From M0108 sp964523415 (lineage in GTDB: Bacteria; Pseudomonadota; Gammaproteobacteria; Chromatiales; Chromatiaceae), in NCBI GenBank assembly GCA_964523415.1, contig CAZFZB010000010.1, forward strand, positions 1-43,534: 43,534 bases of DNA. Direction: 5' to 3'. Positions 16,621-24,691 of the stretch are shown piece after piece. The notes beneath the pieces are model-generated. The model saw only the letters and a list, made by a program, of their open reading frames with translations, was not told the origin of the DNA and ran no database searches. Every line of letters starts with the position of its first letter. The stretch's first letter is position 1. The position numbers and the translations under genes were made by a program.

Positions 16621-17796
16621 ATGCTGTACCAACCAGACCGCAGCCAATATCCATCCAGGAGGCCCGATGGCAGCCTGGATATCGATCTGACCTCGGGCAA
16701 ATACCTCAAGCTCTGGCAGGGTCCCCAGCACCCCGGTATCACCGGCAACATGTCGCTGGAGCTGACCGTGTGCGGTGACGAGGTCGTCGAGGGCAGGACC
16801 CATGTCGGCTATCTCCATCGCGGATTCGAGAAGCTGATGGAACGGCGCACCTTCATCCAGTGCTTCCCCATCGTCTGTCGCATCTGCGTGCCGGAGCCGG
16901 ATTTCAACGAATACTGCTATGCGGCGGCGGTGGAGGAACTGGCAGGCCTCGAGGTTCCGGAGCGGGCCAGCTGGATCCGCACCCTGATCCTGGAGATGGG
17001 CCGTATCAATAGCTACCTCATGTACCTCGGCGGCCAGGCCGGTGCCCTCGGCCAGGGCGTGATCGGGCAATGGACCACCTATGTGCGCGACCTGATGCTC
17101 GACCGTTTCGAGGAACTGACGGGTGCGCGTATCTACCACATGTTCATCCTTCCCGGCGGGGTACGCGACGGACTGCCCGACGACTTCCCGGGGCGCATGG
17201 AGGAAACGCTGCGGGAGATCGAATCGACGCTCAAGGAGGTGTGGGATGTCATGTTCTGCAATGCGGTGTTCAAAAAGCGTACCCTCGGTTTCGGCTACAT
17301 AGACCCGAGCCTGCTGGACGAATATGGCGTTACCGGCCCCAACGCTCGGGCCGCGGGCGTGGCGAAGGACGTCAGGCGCGATTCGCCCTACCTCGTCTAT
17401 CCGAACCTCGATTTTGAGCCAGTGATCGGTCATGACTCCGACGTCTACACCCGTGCCGATGTGCGGCGGCGTGACCTGCTGATGTCCGTGGACTTGATTC
17501 GCCAAATCCTGGACCGGATGCCGAAGAGCGGTCCTGTGATGTCCAAACTGCCCAACGTGCTGCACTGGAAGATCCCCCCCGGAGAGACCTATGTCCGCGG
17601 CGAGTGCTCCCGAGGCGAATATGGCTATTACCTGGTCACCGATGGCAGCGGTTACCCGCGCCGGGTAAACGTGCGTGGGCCATCCTATACACATGCGATG
17701 GCGCTCCTGGAGCGTCTGATCGTCAACTGCAATATCGCGGACGTGGCAGCACTAATGGTCTCGCTGCATACCTATCCGCCTGAGATCGAGAGATGA
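16621..17796 (+). CDS. NuoD-like (49-kDa/hydrogenase large-subunit fold) protein without NiFe or quinone-site residues
   Basis: A 391-residue homologue of NuoD and of NiFe-hydrogenase large subunits (MbhL/MbxL position), the catalytic-site partner of the NuoB-like protein. Conserved blocks are WQGPQHP (33-38), HVGYLHRGFEKLMERRT, GVTGPNARAAGV, GPSYTHAM and the C-terminus. The NiFe motifs are incomplete: RICVPEP has one Cys (Cys89) where hydrogenases have R-x-C-G-x-C, and the end VSLHTYPPEIER has no Cys where they have DPC-x-x-C. The complex I quinone contacts are also absent: the second His of QHPxxHG is Thr41, and the R-[ILM]-D-Y Tyr is Val90. It is therefore neither a hydrogenase nor a canonical quinone reductase. 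Cys81, Cys86, Cys89 and Cys99 cluster at the old active site. Confidence 0.92.
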   Translation: MLYQPDRSQYPSRRPDGSLDIDLTSGKYLKLWQGPQHPGITGNMSLELTVCGDEVVEGRTHVGYLHRGFEKLMERRTFIQCFPIVCRICVPEPDFNEYCYAAAVEELAGLEVPERASWIRTLILEMGRINSYLMYLGGQAGALGQGVIGQWTTYVRDLMLDRFEELTGARIYHMFILPGGVRDGLPDDFPGRMEETLREIESTLKEVWDVMFCNAVFKKRTLGFGYIDPSLLDEYGVTGPNARAAGVAKDVRRDSPYLVYPNLDFEPVIGHDSDVYTRADVRRRDLLMSVDLIRQILDRMPKSGPVMSKLPNVLHWKIPPGETYVRGECSRGEYGYYLVTDGSGYPRRVNVRGPSYTHAMALLERLIVNCNIADVAALMVSLHTYPPEIER

Positions 17797-17806
17797 GGAG
17801 ACCGGC

Positions 17807-19606
17807 ATGAGTCTGGGCGACATCCTCTCCCCCTTCACCGCCTGGAAGAACCTCTTCCGCGACCCGGTGACCATTCGCGACCCGCTAAGGGACCGCCCTG
17901 GCGCCCCTCGCTACCGCGGCTTCCACCAGAACAACTTGGAAAGGTGCATCGGCTGCGGTACCTGCGAGATGATCTGCCAGAATGGCGCCATCGACATGCT
18001 GCCCGTGGCGGGTATCCTCACCAAGCCAGGCGATTCCGGCCTGCGCCCGCGCATCGACTACGGGCGCTGCTGCTGGTGCGCCCTATGCGTGGATGTGTGC
18101 ATGACGGGCTCCTTGAGCATGTCCAACGAATACAAGTGGGTGGACCACGACCCGGAGGTTTTCCGCTTCACCCCAGGTGTCGATCTCAAGCACTGGGATG
18201 GGGCCGGGCTTGGTTATCACCGCCCCGATGGCCATCGACTCACCGGGACCGAGCGGGTCGAGATGAGCGAACTCACACCCGAGGCACGCCTGGACTCGTT
18301 CGTCGAGATCGTCAGCGGTTACAGCATCGAGCAGGCCAAGACCGAGGCCGACCGCTGCGTGTCCTGCGGCCTGTGCGTAGCCACCTGCCCCACCCACATG
18401 GCGATCCCCGACTACATATCCGCCGTGCGCGATGGGGACTATGAGCGGGGAGTGCGCCTGCTTTACCAGACCAACCCCTTCTCGGCGGTTTGCGGCCGGG
18501 TCTGCACCCACAAGTGCGAGACGAGTTGCGCCGCCCGCCACGAGGGGGACCCTATCGCCATCCGCTGGCTAAAGCGCCACATCATGGACCAGGTGACCCC
18601 GGAGCAGGTGCGGGCCATTGTCGGGGGACCCGGTCCGGCCACCGGCCGCAAAATTGCCATCGTCGGGGCAGGCCCAGCGGGCCTCACCGCCGCCTTCGAC
18701 CTTGCTCGGGAGGGCCATGAGGTTACCGTCTTCGAGGCCCAGAACCAACCCGGTGGCATGACCCGTTGGGGCATTCCCGAATACCGACTGCCTTTCGCGG
18801 CGATCGACCGTGATATCGATGTCATCCGTTCCATGGGGGTGGAAATACGCTGCAACATCCGTGTAGGTCGGGATTTGGCCCTGGATGAACTCCGCCGAGA
18901 TTACGACGCGGTACTCTTGGCCTTGGGGCTACACCAGGGCCGCGCCACCCGCATACCCGGCAGCGACCACCGGGACGTCCGCAAGGCCGTGGATCTGCTC
19001 CGCCTGGCCACCGCCGGAGAGGACTTCGGTGTCCCGCGCCAGGCGGTGGTCATCGGCGGAGGTAATGTTGCCATGGACATCGCCCGCACCCTAGCCCGTC
19101 TGCAACGGCGTTCCTATGGCCAGGTCCAGGTCACCGTCACCGCCCTGGAGGATCTAGATCACTTTCTCGCCGATCCGGAGGAGATCCGCGAGGCGGGCGA
19201 GGAAGGAATTCAGATCCTCGCCGCCCGGGGTCCCCAGGAGGTCCTGATCAGTGACGCCCGGGTGATAGGCCTCAGGACCTGGCGGGTCAAAGGCATCTTT
19301 GACGAACAGGGGCGATTCGCCCCGAGCTTCGATGCCTCCGACGAGTGCTGCCACCCCGCAGACATGGTGGTGGAGGCCATAGGCCAAATGGCTGATACCA
19401 GCTTGTTAGGTGATGACCTCACCGAGCGCCTGGCCTGGGAGCGCGGCCGCCTTCAGACGGATGCGGGTGGCCGCACCAGCGAGCACTGGCTCTGGGCCAC
19501 CGGAGACATGGTGCGTGGTCCGGACGTGGTTACGGCCGTCGCCGACGGTCACCGGGTCGCCACCGACATCCATTCCGCCCTCCGCGAGGGAGAGATAGGC
19601 CGATGA
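17807..19606 (+). CDS. NuoI-like ferredoxin fused to a GltD/NfnL-type flavoprotein (electron-input subunit)
   Basis: A 599-residue two-part protein. Residues 40-105 form a NuoI/MbxN-like 2[4Fe-4S] domain: Cys47/50/53/57 and Cys88/91/94/98. Residues 170-260 form the GltD-type Fe-S domain: Cys184/187/190/194 and Cys229/233/237/241. An FAD Rossmann fold (IAIVGAGPAGLTAAFDLA, from about 283), a nucleotide fold (VVIGGGNVAMDIARTLARL, about 414-432) and the closing WATGDMVRGPDVVTAVADGHRVATDIH follow. It should pass electrons from a reduced nicotinamide through FAD and Fe-S clusters to the NuoB-like cluster. The usual NADP-binding 'yRR' after the second Rossmann strand is ALEDL (446-450), which suggests NADH rather than NADPH. 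GAGGAG lies upstream of the ATG. Confidence 0.92.
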   Translation: MSLGDILSPFTAWKNLFRDPVTIRDPLRDRPGAPRYRGFHQNNLERCIGCGTCEMICQNGAIDMLPVAGILTKPGDSGLRPRIDYGRCCWCALCVDVCMTGSLSMSNEYKWVDHDPEVFRFTPGVDLKHWDGAGLGYHRPDGHRLTGTERVEMSELTPEARLDSFVEIVSGYSIEQAKTEADRCVSCGLCVATCPTHMAIPDYISAVRDGDYERGVRLLYQTNPFSAVCGRVCTHKCETSCAARHEGDPIAIRWLKRHIMDQVTPEQVRAIVGGPGPATGRKIAIVGAGPAGLTAAFDLAREGHEVTVFEAQNQPGGMTRWGIPEYRLPFAAIDRDIDVIRSMGVEIRCNIRVGRDLALDELRRDYDAVLLALGLHQGRATRIPGSDHRDVRKAVDLLRLATAGEDFGVPRQAVVIGGGNVAMDIARTLARLQRRSYGQVQVTVTALEDLDHFLADPEEIREAGEEGIQILAARGPQEVLISDARVIGLRTWRVKGIFDEQGRFAPSFDASDECCHPADMVVEAIGQMADTSLLGDDLTERLAWERGRLQTDAGGRTSEHWLWATGDMVRGPDVVTAVADGHRVATDIHSALREGEIGR

Positions 19607-20106
19607 CCGAAGGCATCCACAATATCGACAACCTGCGCACCGAGACCAACCTAGGCGAGATTCTTGCGATAGCGACCTCCTTCGAGGCCTCGGCCCGCGA
19701 CTTTTACACAGGCCTCATCCCCAAGGTTAGCAAGCGCATCCGCTATCTGGTCGAAGAGTTGGCCTTAGAGGAGCAGCATCACCATACCTTATTCCGTAAT
19801 CTATCCGAACGCGCCGACCTGGCCGAGCAGATCCGGGCCGAGGTCAAGAGCTTCGCCTGCGACAGTCGGTTCTCAGACTGCATCCACCTCCCCGATCTGG
19901 GCGACAACCCCGACGACCAGGCGGTACTGCAATACGCCCTGGGCCGGGAGCACGCCGCCATGCAGCAATATACCGAACTCGCCGAGACCACCCCTGAGGG
20001 TCCCATTCGGGACCTCTTCCGCTTCCTTGCCAGCGAGGAGACCAAACATAAGATCGCCCTGGAGAAGCTTTACTATGAGACCATCCACCGGGGAGGCGGA
20101 GTCTGA
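19603..20106 (+). CDS. Ferritin-like diiron protein (erythrin/rubrerythrin without rubredoxin)
   Basis: A 167-residue four-helix ferritin-like protein. Paired metal ligands are visible: EASARDFY in helix 1, ALEEQHHHTLF (E-x-x-H) in helix 2, GREHAAMQQYTELAE in helix 3 and EETKHKIALEKLYY (E-x-x-H) in helix 4. It has no CxxC rubredoxin domain. Such erythrins commonly reduce peroxide or bind iron in anaerobic or microaerobic cells. It overlaps the flavoprotein gene by four bases (ATGA) and is the last gene of the operon, suggesting it either protects the oxygen-sensitive Fe-S complex or receives electrons from the flavoprotein. That link is inferred. Confidence 0.85.
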   Translation: MTEGIHNIDNLRTETNLGEILAIATSFEASARDFYTGLIPKVSKRIRYLVEELALEEQHHHTLFRNLSERADLAEQIRAEVKSFACDSRFSDCIHLPDLGDNPDDQAVLQYALGREHAAMQQYTELAETTPEGPIRDLFRFLASEETKHKIALEKLYYETIHRGGGV

Positions 20107-20354
20107 CCTTCGCCACCAGGTTAGACCGACCTCCATCCCCTGGCCCGATCAGATAATGTCACCCACCCGATCGGCAAGGGGCGGCTAGTTCCCCCCATCA
20201 TGGTATAGCGATCAGGCCTCAGGTCGGGTTTGCCATTTTTCATCCTCCCGGCGAATTATCCTGACCTGGCTCAACAAAATGCCTGTTTGAGCTAAACAAG
20301 TTCCAGCGATTGAGTAGTATTAGATTCTGCTAATGCTATACGAGAGGTGGCACC
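20107..20354. other. Intergenic region before the V-type ATPase operon
   Basis: 248 bases, with an AT-rich portion from about 20250 to 20345. No ORF and no clean terminator are visible. It should contain the V-ATPase promoter, but no pair of boxes is convincing; TTGAGT (20310-20315) is the best -35-like hexamer. Confidence 0.4.
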
Positions 20355-20669
20355 TTGGACGACACCCTGAAGAGACTCTTGGAGGCCGAGATGCGCGCCG
20401 AGGGTCTGGCGCAGCAGGCCGAGGAAGAGGCGGAACGCCTGGTCCAAGCTGCGGTGACAGAGGCCAAGGCCCAAGAGGAACGTTTCCGCGCCCGCATTCC
20501 GGACTTGCACAAGGGTTACATTCAAAAGTCCGAGGAGCGTGCCGAGCAGACTATCGCCGAACTCAAGCGCCGCTATGACGAGCGCCATGTACAGCTTCGA
20601 AATATGGCGGAGGAACGAGAGGAGGACGCCCTGTCGGCTGCCTTCGACCTCCTGGTGACGGCGGACTAA
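20355..20669 (+). CDS. V-type ATPase subunit G/H (peripheral stalk)
   Basis: A 104-residue, almost wholly helical, charged coiled-coil protein (LLEAEMRAEGLAQQAEEEAERLVQAAVTEAKAQEERF...), as expected for the AhaH/subunit G family. It pairs with subunit E to form the peripheral stalk of V/A-type ATPases. There are no cysteines or catalytic residues. The start is TTG at 20355 because GAGGTGG lies 5-11 bases upstream; the first in-frame ATG would remove the first 12 residues. It is the first gene of the operon, which is usual for this subunit. Confidence 0.75.
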   Translation: MDDTLKRLLEAEMRAEGLAQQAEEEAERLVQAAVTEAKAQEERFRARIPDLHKGYIQKSEERAEQTIAELKRRYDERHVQLRNMAEEREEDALSAAFDLLVTAD

Positions 20670-20727
20670 CGGCGGAGCAGATCCCGATCCTCAGCGACAG
20701 GCCCCCTGCATCGGTCCCTTAGCCGTC

Positions 20728-21792
20728 ATGAAACACTCGGCGTACCAGGCTTATCTAAATACCCGCATCTCAGCGATGGCGACGCGCCTCCTGACGCCCG
20801 CTGACCTTGCCACCTTAGCCCACCGTCCATTGGAAGAACTGGCCAAGACCTTCGGCCTGACGGCGGCTTTGGACAGCCAACTCCCGGTCAAAAGCCGCAG
20901 CCGGGCGGTAGAGCAAGCCCTGATCACGACCCTTCTCTCGGAATTGCGCATTCTGATACTGCCCATGTCGGCGAATGAGCGCACCCTGATCCTCGATTGG
21001 GGGCGCCACTATGCCCTGTCCAATCTCAAGACCCTCATCCGCGGCAAGCTTTTCGACCTGGACCCTAAGGAAATCGCCGCCAACCTCTACGAACTTCCAC
21101 CCAATCTGAGGCTGCCACAACAGGATCAGCTCTTTCAGGCCGAGAATGTGCTGGAACTGCTGCGCCAGCTCGAGAGGGGACCCTACAGCATCATCGCCCG
21201 CCAGGCGCGGGTGGTCTATGAGCGCAAGCACGAACCCTTCGCCTTGGAGGCGGCTATTGACCAGCGTTATCTAACGGGACTGGTGCGCGAAACCGCGCCC
21301 TTCGAGGACAGCAGCGTCCATTGTTTGCGTAAATTGATCGGGGCCGTTCTCGATAGGATCAACATTCTTTGGCTGCTGCGGTTTCGTTTCTCCTACCGGC
21401 TTTCACCCAGTGAAACCTTCTTTCAGTTGGTCCCTTCCCTGGGGCGGATGCACCGCGATCGCCTGCTGGCCCTGGTCAATCTGGGGAAGTTCGAACAGGT
21501 GTTGACCTCTCTGCCGCCCCCGATGGATGCCAAGCTCGCCGGAAGCCTTGATCTGGTAGATGTCCAACGACGGCTGAATTCCCATGTCCGCGAGGTAGCC
21601 CAGCAGATCATTAGCCGTGGCCATGCCAGTGTTGCCCGCGCCCTGGCCTATTTGATCCATCGGGAACAGGATCTGCTCGCCCTCTTCTCCCTCGTTCAGG
21701 GACGGCTCCTCGAACTGCCTACCGAACTGGTGGAGATCGCTACCGAGGTAGCGAATCCCCGTTGCCCGATGAGAACGGGAAGGACGGTCTGA
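20728..21792 (+). CDS. atpC: V-type ATPase subunit C
   Basis: A 354-residue subunit C (V-ATPase d-type) homologue, the funnel-shaped central-stalk cap that joins subunit D/F to the proteolipid ring. It begins MKHSAYQAYLNTRISAMATRLLTPADLATL, a usual start for the family, and contains ALSNLKTLIRGKLFDLDPKEIAANLYELP, the conserved 'D..Nlk.llR.k......i...L' block, and later DRINILWLLRFRFSYRLSP. All-helical composition and length fit. It lies between the G/H and I genes, an order seen in some bacterial V-ATPase operons. Confidence 0.88.
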   Translation: MKHSAYQAYLNTRISAMATRLLTPADLATLAHRPLEELAKTFGLTAALDSQLPVKSRSRAVEQALITTLLSELRILILPMSANERTLILDWGRHYALSNLKTLIRGKLFDLDPKEIAANLYELPPNLRLPQQDQLFQAENVLELLRQLERGPYSIIARQARVVYERKHEPFALEAAIDQRYLTGLVRETAPFEDSSVHCLRKLIGAVLDRINILWLLRFRFSYRLSPSETFFQLVPSLGRMHRDRLLALVNLGKFEQVLTSLPPPMDAKLAGSLDLVDVQRRLNSHVREVAQQIISRGHASVARALAYLIHREQDLLALFSLVQGRLLELPTELVEIATEVANPRCPMRTGRTV

Positions 21793-21849
21793 ACCATGAT
21801 TAGTGTCCACTTGTCCCCCTACCGGCATTCGAGCCAGGTGTAAACCCGG

Positions 21850-23751
21850 ATGTTGCGGCCAACCCCGATGAAGCACGTCCGCCTTCTGATCCTAGGCGAG
21901 GACTTGCCTCAGGCATCCTTGACGTTAGCCGAGTTGGAGAGCTTCCATGCCGACGTGCGAGCACCGGATCATGACGACCTCGATGACCTGCCTGGACTCC
22001 CCTATCGGGACACCTGGCGCCAGGCTAGTTCCCGCCTGGAAAAAATCACCAAGTTGATCCCCCTCCCAACCGAGAACTCCCCCCCGAGCCCGCGTGTCAT
22101 CCCAGAGGAGGAATTGGTTGAGACCAATAACTGGCTGGGGGGTATTTGGGAAATCTCCTCCCGCTACGAGGAGGAGTTTCGCGCCATCGATGACGAGGAT
22201 CGCCTGATCCGGGAACAGCAGTCGGCCCTCAGCAACTTCGAGGACCTGAATATCGATTTGGGGATGCTGCGCAGCAAGACCCGCTTTCTAGACTTCTATG
22301 TGGGGGTCGTCCCCTACGCCAACGTGCGCCAGCTCGAAGGGGCCGTGGGACTGGCGGATCACCTGCTCTTTCAGTACATGGTGACCGGTGAGGATGCCCA
22401 TGTGGTCATAGTGGGTCCCACTGGGGATTTAGAATCCCAGCTCGACTCCGTGCTGCGCAGCGCAGGCTTCCGCCACCTGCCCATCCCCCCGGAGTTGGAT
22501 CATGAGCCCCAGGTGATGCGTGCCGAATTGACCCGCCGCCGCGAGGCCACCACTGCACAACGCCAAGCCCTAAGCCAACGGCTGGCAGACTGGTCCGCGG
22601 GTCTCCTGGAACGTCTGCTTGCCAGCCGCGAGCTACTGCTGCTTGCGGAGCCCCTGGTCCAGCTGGATGCCGCCATTCGCGGACGCGGCGCCCTGGCCCA
22701 TCTCACCGGCTGGGTCCCGGCTGCGGCGGTGACATCACTGGAACAGCGCCTGAGCGCGACCCTGAGCCTGCCCTTTGCCCTCACCAGCCGTGACCCCCTG
22801 CCAGAGGAAAGACACCTGGTACCCACGGTGCCTACCCACAGCCGGCTTTTGGCGCCCTTTGCCCTGCTCGTCCATCAGTACGGCATCCCGCGTTACGGCG
22901 AGGTGGACCCTACCCCCTTATTTGCTGCCACCTTCCTGCTGATGTTCGGAACCATGTTTGGGGACGTGGGCCAGGGCGCCGTCATCGCTGGGCTGGCCTG
23001 GTATTTTCGCGCTAGATTGGGACGCCTTTACCTCTTTGGTATCATGGCAGGTATCTCGTCTCTGATCTTTGGGTTCCTCTTCGGCAGTGTCTTCGGCTAT
23101 GAGCACTGGCTGCCGGCCCTCTGGATGCCGCCTCTGCATGACCCCTTGCTCATGTTGCGGCTGGCACTTGGTTGGGGGGTCCTCTTCATCGCCCTGGCCT
23201 GCATCCTGGCCATCTATAACCGAAGCGTGATCGGCAATTGGATGGGTGCCCTCTTAGGCCAGCACGGCCTGGTCAACCTCATCTTCTATCTGGCCCTGGC
23301 CTGGGGGGGCCTAGGCATCGGCCAGGGGCATGGCTTTGGCCAGGGCCCGACGCTCCTGATCATTCTCTCCTTGGGTGCCCTGGCCTGGCATGGTTGGGGG
23401 CATCTCGAGGCCCCAATCTCGGAAAAGGTATTGGTGGTCTTCATTGAAACCTTGGAAACACTCGTCGGCTATGTCTCCAACACCCTGTCCTTCCTACGCG
23501 TGGCAGCCTTCAGCCTCAACCACGCGGCCCTGGCCCTGGCCGTTTTTACCCTGGCGAGCATGATGGGCCCCCTCGGCCATGGTGTAACCCTGATACTGGG
23601 CAATGTCTTCATGATCGTTCTGGAGGCGAGCATAGTCCTGATCCAGGTGCTGCGTCTGGAGTTCTACGAGGGGTTCGCTCGTTTTTTCTCCGGCGATGGC
23701 CATGCCTTTTCCCCGCTGAGACTGGGACCCAACCCAGGGGTAAGGCCTTGA
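21850..23751 (+). CDS. atpI: V-type ATPase subunit I (a-subunit) of the operon
   Basis: A 633-residue membrane stator of the V/A-type ATPase. The cytoplasmic N-terminal domain (1-350) starts MLRPTPMKHVRLLILGEDLP, close to the family pattern, and the membrane domain begins GEVDPTPLFAATFLLMFGTMFGDVGQG. The ion-path Arg is in NTLSFLRVAAFSLNHA, the second conserved Glu in IVLEASIVLIQVLRLEF, and the paired Arg in the same stretch. It is related to but distinct from the orphan copy at 1404-3242; unlike that copy it has no cysteine cluster (TRFLDFYVGVVPYA in the same place). The ATG at 21868 is an alternative start. Confidence 0.93.
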   Translation: MLRPTPMKHVRLLILGEDLPQASLTLAELESFHADVRAPDHDDLDDLPGLPYRDTWRQASSRLEKITKLIPLPTENSPPSPRVIPEEELVETNNWLGGIWEISSRYEEEFRAIDDEDRLIREQQSALSNFEDLNIDLGMLRSKTRFLDFYVGVVPYANVRQLEGAVGLADHLLFQYMVTGEDAHVVIVGPTGDLESQLDSVLRSAGFRHLPIPPELDHEPQVMRAELTRRREATTAQRQALSQRLADWSAGLLERLLASRELLLLAEPLVQLDAAIRGRGALAHLTGWVPAAAVTSLEQRLSATLSLPFALTSRDPLPEERHLVPTVPTHSRLLAPFALLVHQYGIPRYGEVDPTPLFAATFLLMFGTMFGDVGQGAVIAGLAWYFRARLGRLYLFGIMAGISSLIFGFLFGSVFGYEHWLPALWMPPLHDPLLMLRLALGWGVLFIALACILAIYNRSVIGNWMGALLGQHGLVNLIFYLALAWGGLGIGQGHGFGQGPTLLIILSLGALAWHGWGHLEAPISEKVLVVFIETLETLVGYVSNTLSFLRVAAFSLNHAALALAVFTLASMMGPLGHGVTLILGNVFMIVLEASIVLIQVLRLEFYEGFARFFSGDGHAFSPLRLGPNPGVRP

Positions 23752-23807
23752 CAGACCACATCCTTATCACTTACTGCCCTAATTCCCCGTAAATATAGGA
23801 GTTCATC

Positions 23808-24254
23808 ATGTACTGGCTCGTTGGCATCATGTCCTTCGCCATCCTCGGCCTCATCATCGGCGGTCTGGTTCTTGAGATGCGCCCTGCCCTCGCTGGCCGC
23901 ATCCGGCCCTGGTACCAGCCGGCCATGGGCACCCAGATCCTGACCTTTGTGGTAGCTCAACTTGGCTTGCTGGCCCTCGGCATCCATGATGCCTTCGCCC
24001 AGACCGGGGAGGTCGTTGCAGTGGTGAATGAGATGTCTACGGGTATGGGCCTTGCCATCATTGGCGCCGGCATCCCCACCGCCTTATCAACCATAGGCGC
24101 TGGGATCGCAGTGGGGCCCATCGGCGCCGCCTCACTGGCAGCCATCACGGAGAAACCGGAGAACCTTGGTAGGACCCTCATCTACCTGGGCCTAGCGGAG
24201 GGTATCGCCATCTACGGCCTAGTGGTCAGCATCCTGCTTCTGAACAAGATTTAG
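23808..24254 (+). CDS. atpK: V-type ATPase proteolipid subunit K (c-ring)
   Basis: A 148-residue proteolipid with four predicted helices (about 2-24, 43-64, 78-110 and 120-146). Only the last carries the ion-binding carboxylate, Glu131 in LGLAEGIAIYGLVVS; helix 2 has VVAQLG instead. One Glu per four helices is the arrangement in Enterococcus NtpK. The GAGIAVGPIGAASLAAITEKPENLGRTLIYLGLAE segment is the conserved hairpin. Tyr136 occupies the place of the Na+-site Tyr, but the Ser/Thr after Glu is Gly132, so the Na+ signature is incomplete and H+ is at least as likely. A good AGGAG lies before the ATG. Confidence 0.9.
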   Translation: MYWLVGIMSFAILGLIIGGLVLEMRPALAGRIRPWYQPAMGTQILTFVVAQLGLLALGIHDAFAQTGEVVAVVNEMSTGMGLAIIGAGIPTALSTIGAGIAVGPIGAASLAAITEKPENLGRTLIYLGLAEGIAIYGLVVSILLLNKI

Positions 24255-24269
24255 ACGGGGATCAGGTCT

Positions 24270-24614
24270 GTGGCCAGCGAGAAGAACACCGGCCAGATTA
24301 CCCGCATGCTCTTCCTGGGTGACGAGAGCCTTGCGGATGGCTTCCGCATGATTGGCTTCGAGGCGCACCCCAACCCAAGTCTCGCCGGGGTGGATCAGCT
24401 CTTCCAGGAACTGATCCGCCGCGGTGACAAGGCCTTCGCCATCGTGGACGAGACTCTGATGCAGGCCAAGATTCCAGGCTTGGAGCGGGTACGTGCCGAG
24501 GGTGGGCGTATCATCGTAACCGCCGTGCCCCACCTGAAGGGGCCACTCCGCCTGGCCAGTGACGTGGCGGATCGCCTCGACGCCATGTTCGGCAAGTCCG
24601 CAGGGGCAACCTGA
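24270..24614 (+). CDS. atpF: V-type ATPase subunit F
   Basis: A 114-residue subunit F (NtpG-like), the small Rossmann-like central-stalk protein that binds subunit D. Recognisable parts are FLGDESLADGFRMIGFEAHP, matching the family's 'iGd.dtv.gFrLaGi', and KAFAIVDETLMQAKIPGL, matching 'iilit.e.a..i'. It starts with GTG at 24270, 15 bases after the proteolipid stop, with GGGGA about 9 bases upstream. The length is normal. Confidence 0.87.
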   Translation: MASEKNTGQITRMLFLGDESLADGFRMIGFEAHPNPSLAGVDQLFQELIRRGDKAFAIVDETLMQAKIPGLERVRAEGGRIIVTAVPHLKGPLRLASDVADRLDAMFGKSAGAT

Positions 24615-24691
24615 AGGCCTCCCGGGGTCGGCAGCACCAAGGCCATCAAGTTAGGATCAGAACCCACAGCCAAGTTGATACGGGATTCATT

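Noticed and set aside
16621..17796. Membrane-bound NiFe hydrogenase (Mbh, Ech or Hyc type)
   Set aside because: The general gene order fits, but the large subunit lacks three of the four NiFe-ligating cysteines and no hydrogenase maturation genes are present.
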